NCBI GenBank assembly: GCA_910588975.1 | Contig: CAJUSE010000026.1 | Coordinates: 1-30,002 of the forward strand | From: an uncultured Oscillospiraceae bacterium | GTDB taxonomy: Bacteria > Bacillota > Clostridia > Oscillospirales > Oscillospiraceae | Length of the DNA stretch: 30,002 nt | Reading direction: 5' to 3' | In this document: in pieces, positions 29,201 to 30,002 of the stretch | Position numbering within the stretch: position 1 is the first letter of the stretch | How the letters are laid out: each line of letters starts with the position of its first letter | Translations under genes and position numbers: made by a program | Notes under the pieces: generated by a model | What the model saw: the letters and a program-made list of their open reading frames with translations, nothing else | Database searches by the model: none | Told to the model about the DNA's origin: nothing

Positions 29201-30002
29201 TTGCTGAACATCAAATACCGTGTCCGTGACGTGGCCAAGGACTTTGGCCGGCCCACCAAGGAGATCACCGACATCCTCACCAAGTACGCCACCGCCCCCA
29301 AAAACCCCATGCAGGCTTTGGAGGAGAACGAGCTCTCCCTCATCTTCGACTACCTGACCCAGCACAACCAGGTGGAGAGCATCGAGAGCATCTTTGCCGA
29401 CGTCTACCACGAGCCCAAGGCCCCCGAGGCCGAGGCCCCTGCCGCCCCCGCTCCGGAAAAGGCGGAGGAGTCCAAGGCCCCTGCCCAGGCCGAGACCAAG
29501 GCCCAGCCCAAGACCCCCGCCCAGAGCGCCCCTGCCGCCGAGCAGAAGAAGCCCCAGCAGCAGCCCCTTCAGCAGCGCACCACCAAGGTGCCCGAAAAGC
29601 GGGTGGTGGACACCCGCAAGGGCGGAGCTGTGAACCTAGATAAGTACGATGAAAAGCTGGAACGCATCGCCTCCAGCAAGACCCGCCAGATGGACGCCGG
29701 CCGGGAGAAATTCCGGGGCCGCAACGCCCAGCAGCGCCGGGGCACCTATCAGGGGGGCAACAAGCGCAAGCAGGAGGAGGCCGAAAAGCTGCGCCGTCTC
29801 CAGCTGGAGATTGCCAAGAAGGCCCCTGTGAAGGTGCTCATCCCCGATGAGATCGCCGTCAATGAGCTGGCCTCCCGGATGAAAAAGACGGGTGCCGAGG
29901 TGGTCAAGACCCTGATGAAGAACGGCATCATGGCCTCCATGAGCGACATCATCGACTTCGACACCGCCGCCATCATCGCCGAGGAGATGGGCTGCAAGGT
30001 GG
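29201..30002 (+). CDS. infB: Translation initiation factor IF-2, N-terminal part (cut by window edge)
   Basis: 267 codons visible from TTG 29201, with GGAGG nine bases upstream; there is no in-frame ATG near. The first IF2_N module (about 3-55) reads KYRVRDVAKDFGRPTKEITDIL. A long Ala/Pro/Glu/Lys linker follows (about 75-130), then a basic stretch (KTRQMDAGREKFRGRNAQQRR) and the second IF2_N module from about 211 (VLIPDEIAVNELASRMKKTG). The GTPase and C-terminal domains lie beyond the window. IF-2 brings initiator tRNA to the ribosome. TTG rather than ATG, together with the hairpin before it, suggests moderated translation. Confidence 0.95.
   Translation, partial: MLNIKYRVRDVAKDFGRPTKEITDILTKYATAPKNPMQALEENELSLIFDYLTQHNQVESIESIFADVYHEPKAPEAEAPAAPAPEKAEESKAPAQAETKAQPKTPAQSAPAAEQKKPQQQPLQQRTTKVPEKRVVDTRKGGAVNLDKYDEKLERIASSKTRQMDAGREKFRGRNAQQRRGTYQGGNKRKQEEAEKLRRLQLEIAKKAPVKVLIPDEIAVNELASRMKKTGAEVVKTLMKNGIMASMSDIIDFDTAAIIAEEMGCKV

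Overview
This 30 kb chromosomal window most likely comes from a GC-rich, spore-forming clostridium of the Oscillospiraceae type (Flavonifractor/Pseudoflavonifractor-like). The evidence is spoIIE, a c-di-AMP receptor, several S-layer-homology (SLH) proteins, a Gram-positive rimP-nusA-ylxR-ylxQ-infB operon, and strong AAGGAGG ribosome binding sites in GC-rich DNA. The genus is inferred from gene style, not proven.

Layout. (1) 1-5332, minus strand: a tightly packed surface-glycan operon (GT4, GT2, IspD/TarI-type cytidylyltransferase, SDR, and a GT2 cut by the window edge). The distal genes are visibly more AT-rich. (2) 5535-9170, plus strand: an orphan Hpt protein, a secreted nuclease lipoprotein, and an ECF sigma/anti-sigma pair with its own ECF-type promoter. 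(3) 9203-10765: a regulatory patch with the c-di-AMP receptor DarA, a small XRE repressor beside a promoter flanked by direct repeats, and a 32-residue peptide gene with its own sigma-A promoter and terminator. (4) 10793-13183, minus strand: spoIIE. (5) 13275-16710, plus strand: dusB, then a second ECF sigma factor with a zinc-binding anti-sigma factor. (6) 16787-18964: an EF-G-like GTPase with altered catalytic motifs. (7) 19038-26166, minus strand: three SLH surface proteins, two of them tandem duplicates. (8) 26269 to the end, plus strand: rimP, nusA, ylxR, ylxQ and the start of infB, with several leader and intergenic RNA hairpins.

How the genes fit together. Much of the window concerns the envelope. 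The glycan operon probably makes a polyol-phosphate-containing wall or capsule polymer. SLH proteins normally bind secondary wall polymers. Both ECF pairs sense outside signals through large uncharacterised C-terminal domains. The rest is housekeeping translation/transcription (dusB, EF-G-like, rimP-infB) and sporulation (spoIIE). No tRNA, rRNA, CRISPR array, prophage or intact insertion sequence was seen.

The best candidates for something undescribed are the 32-residue peptide unit with the neighbouring XRE/direct-repeat promoter, and the first ECF/anti-sigma pair, whose anti-sigma gene carries an apparent internal start.
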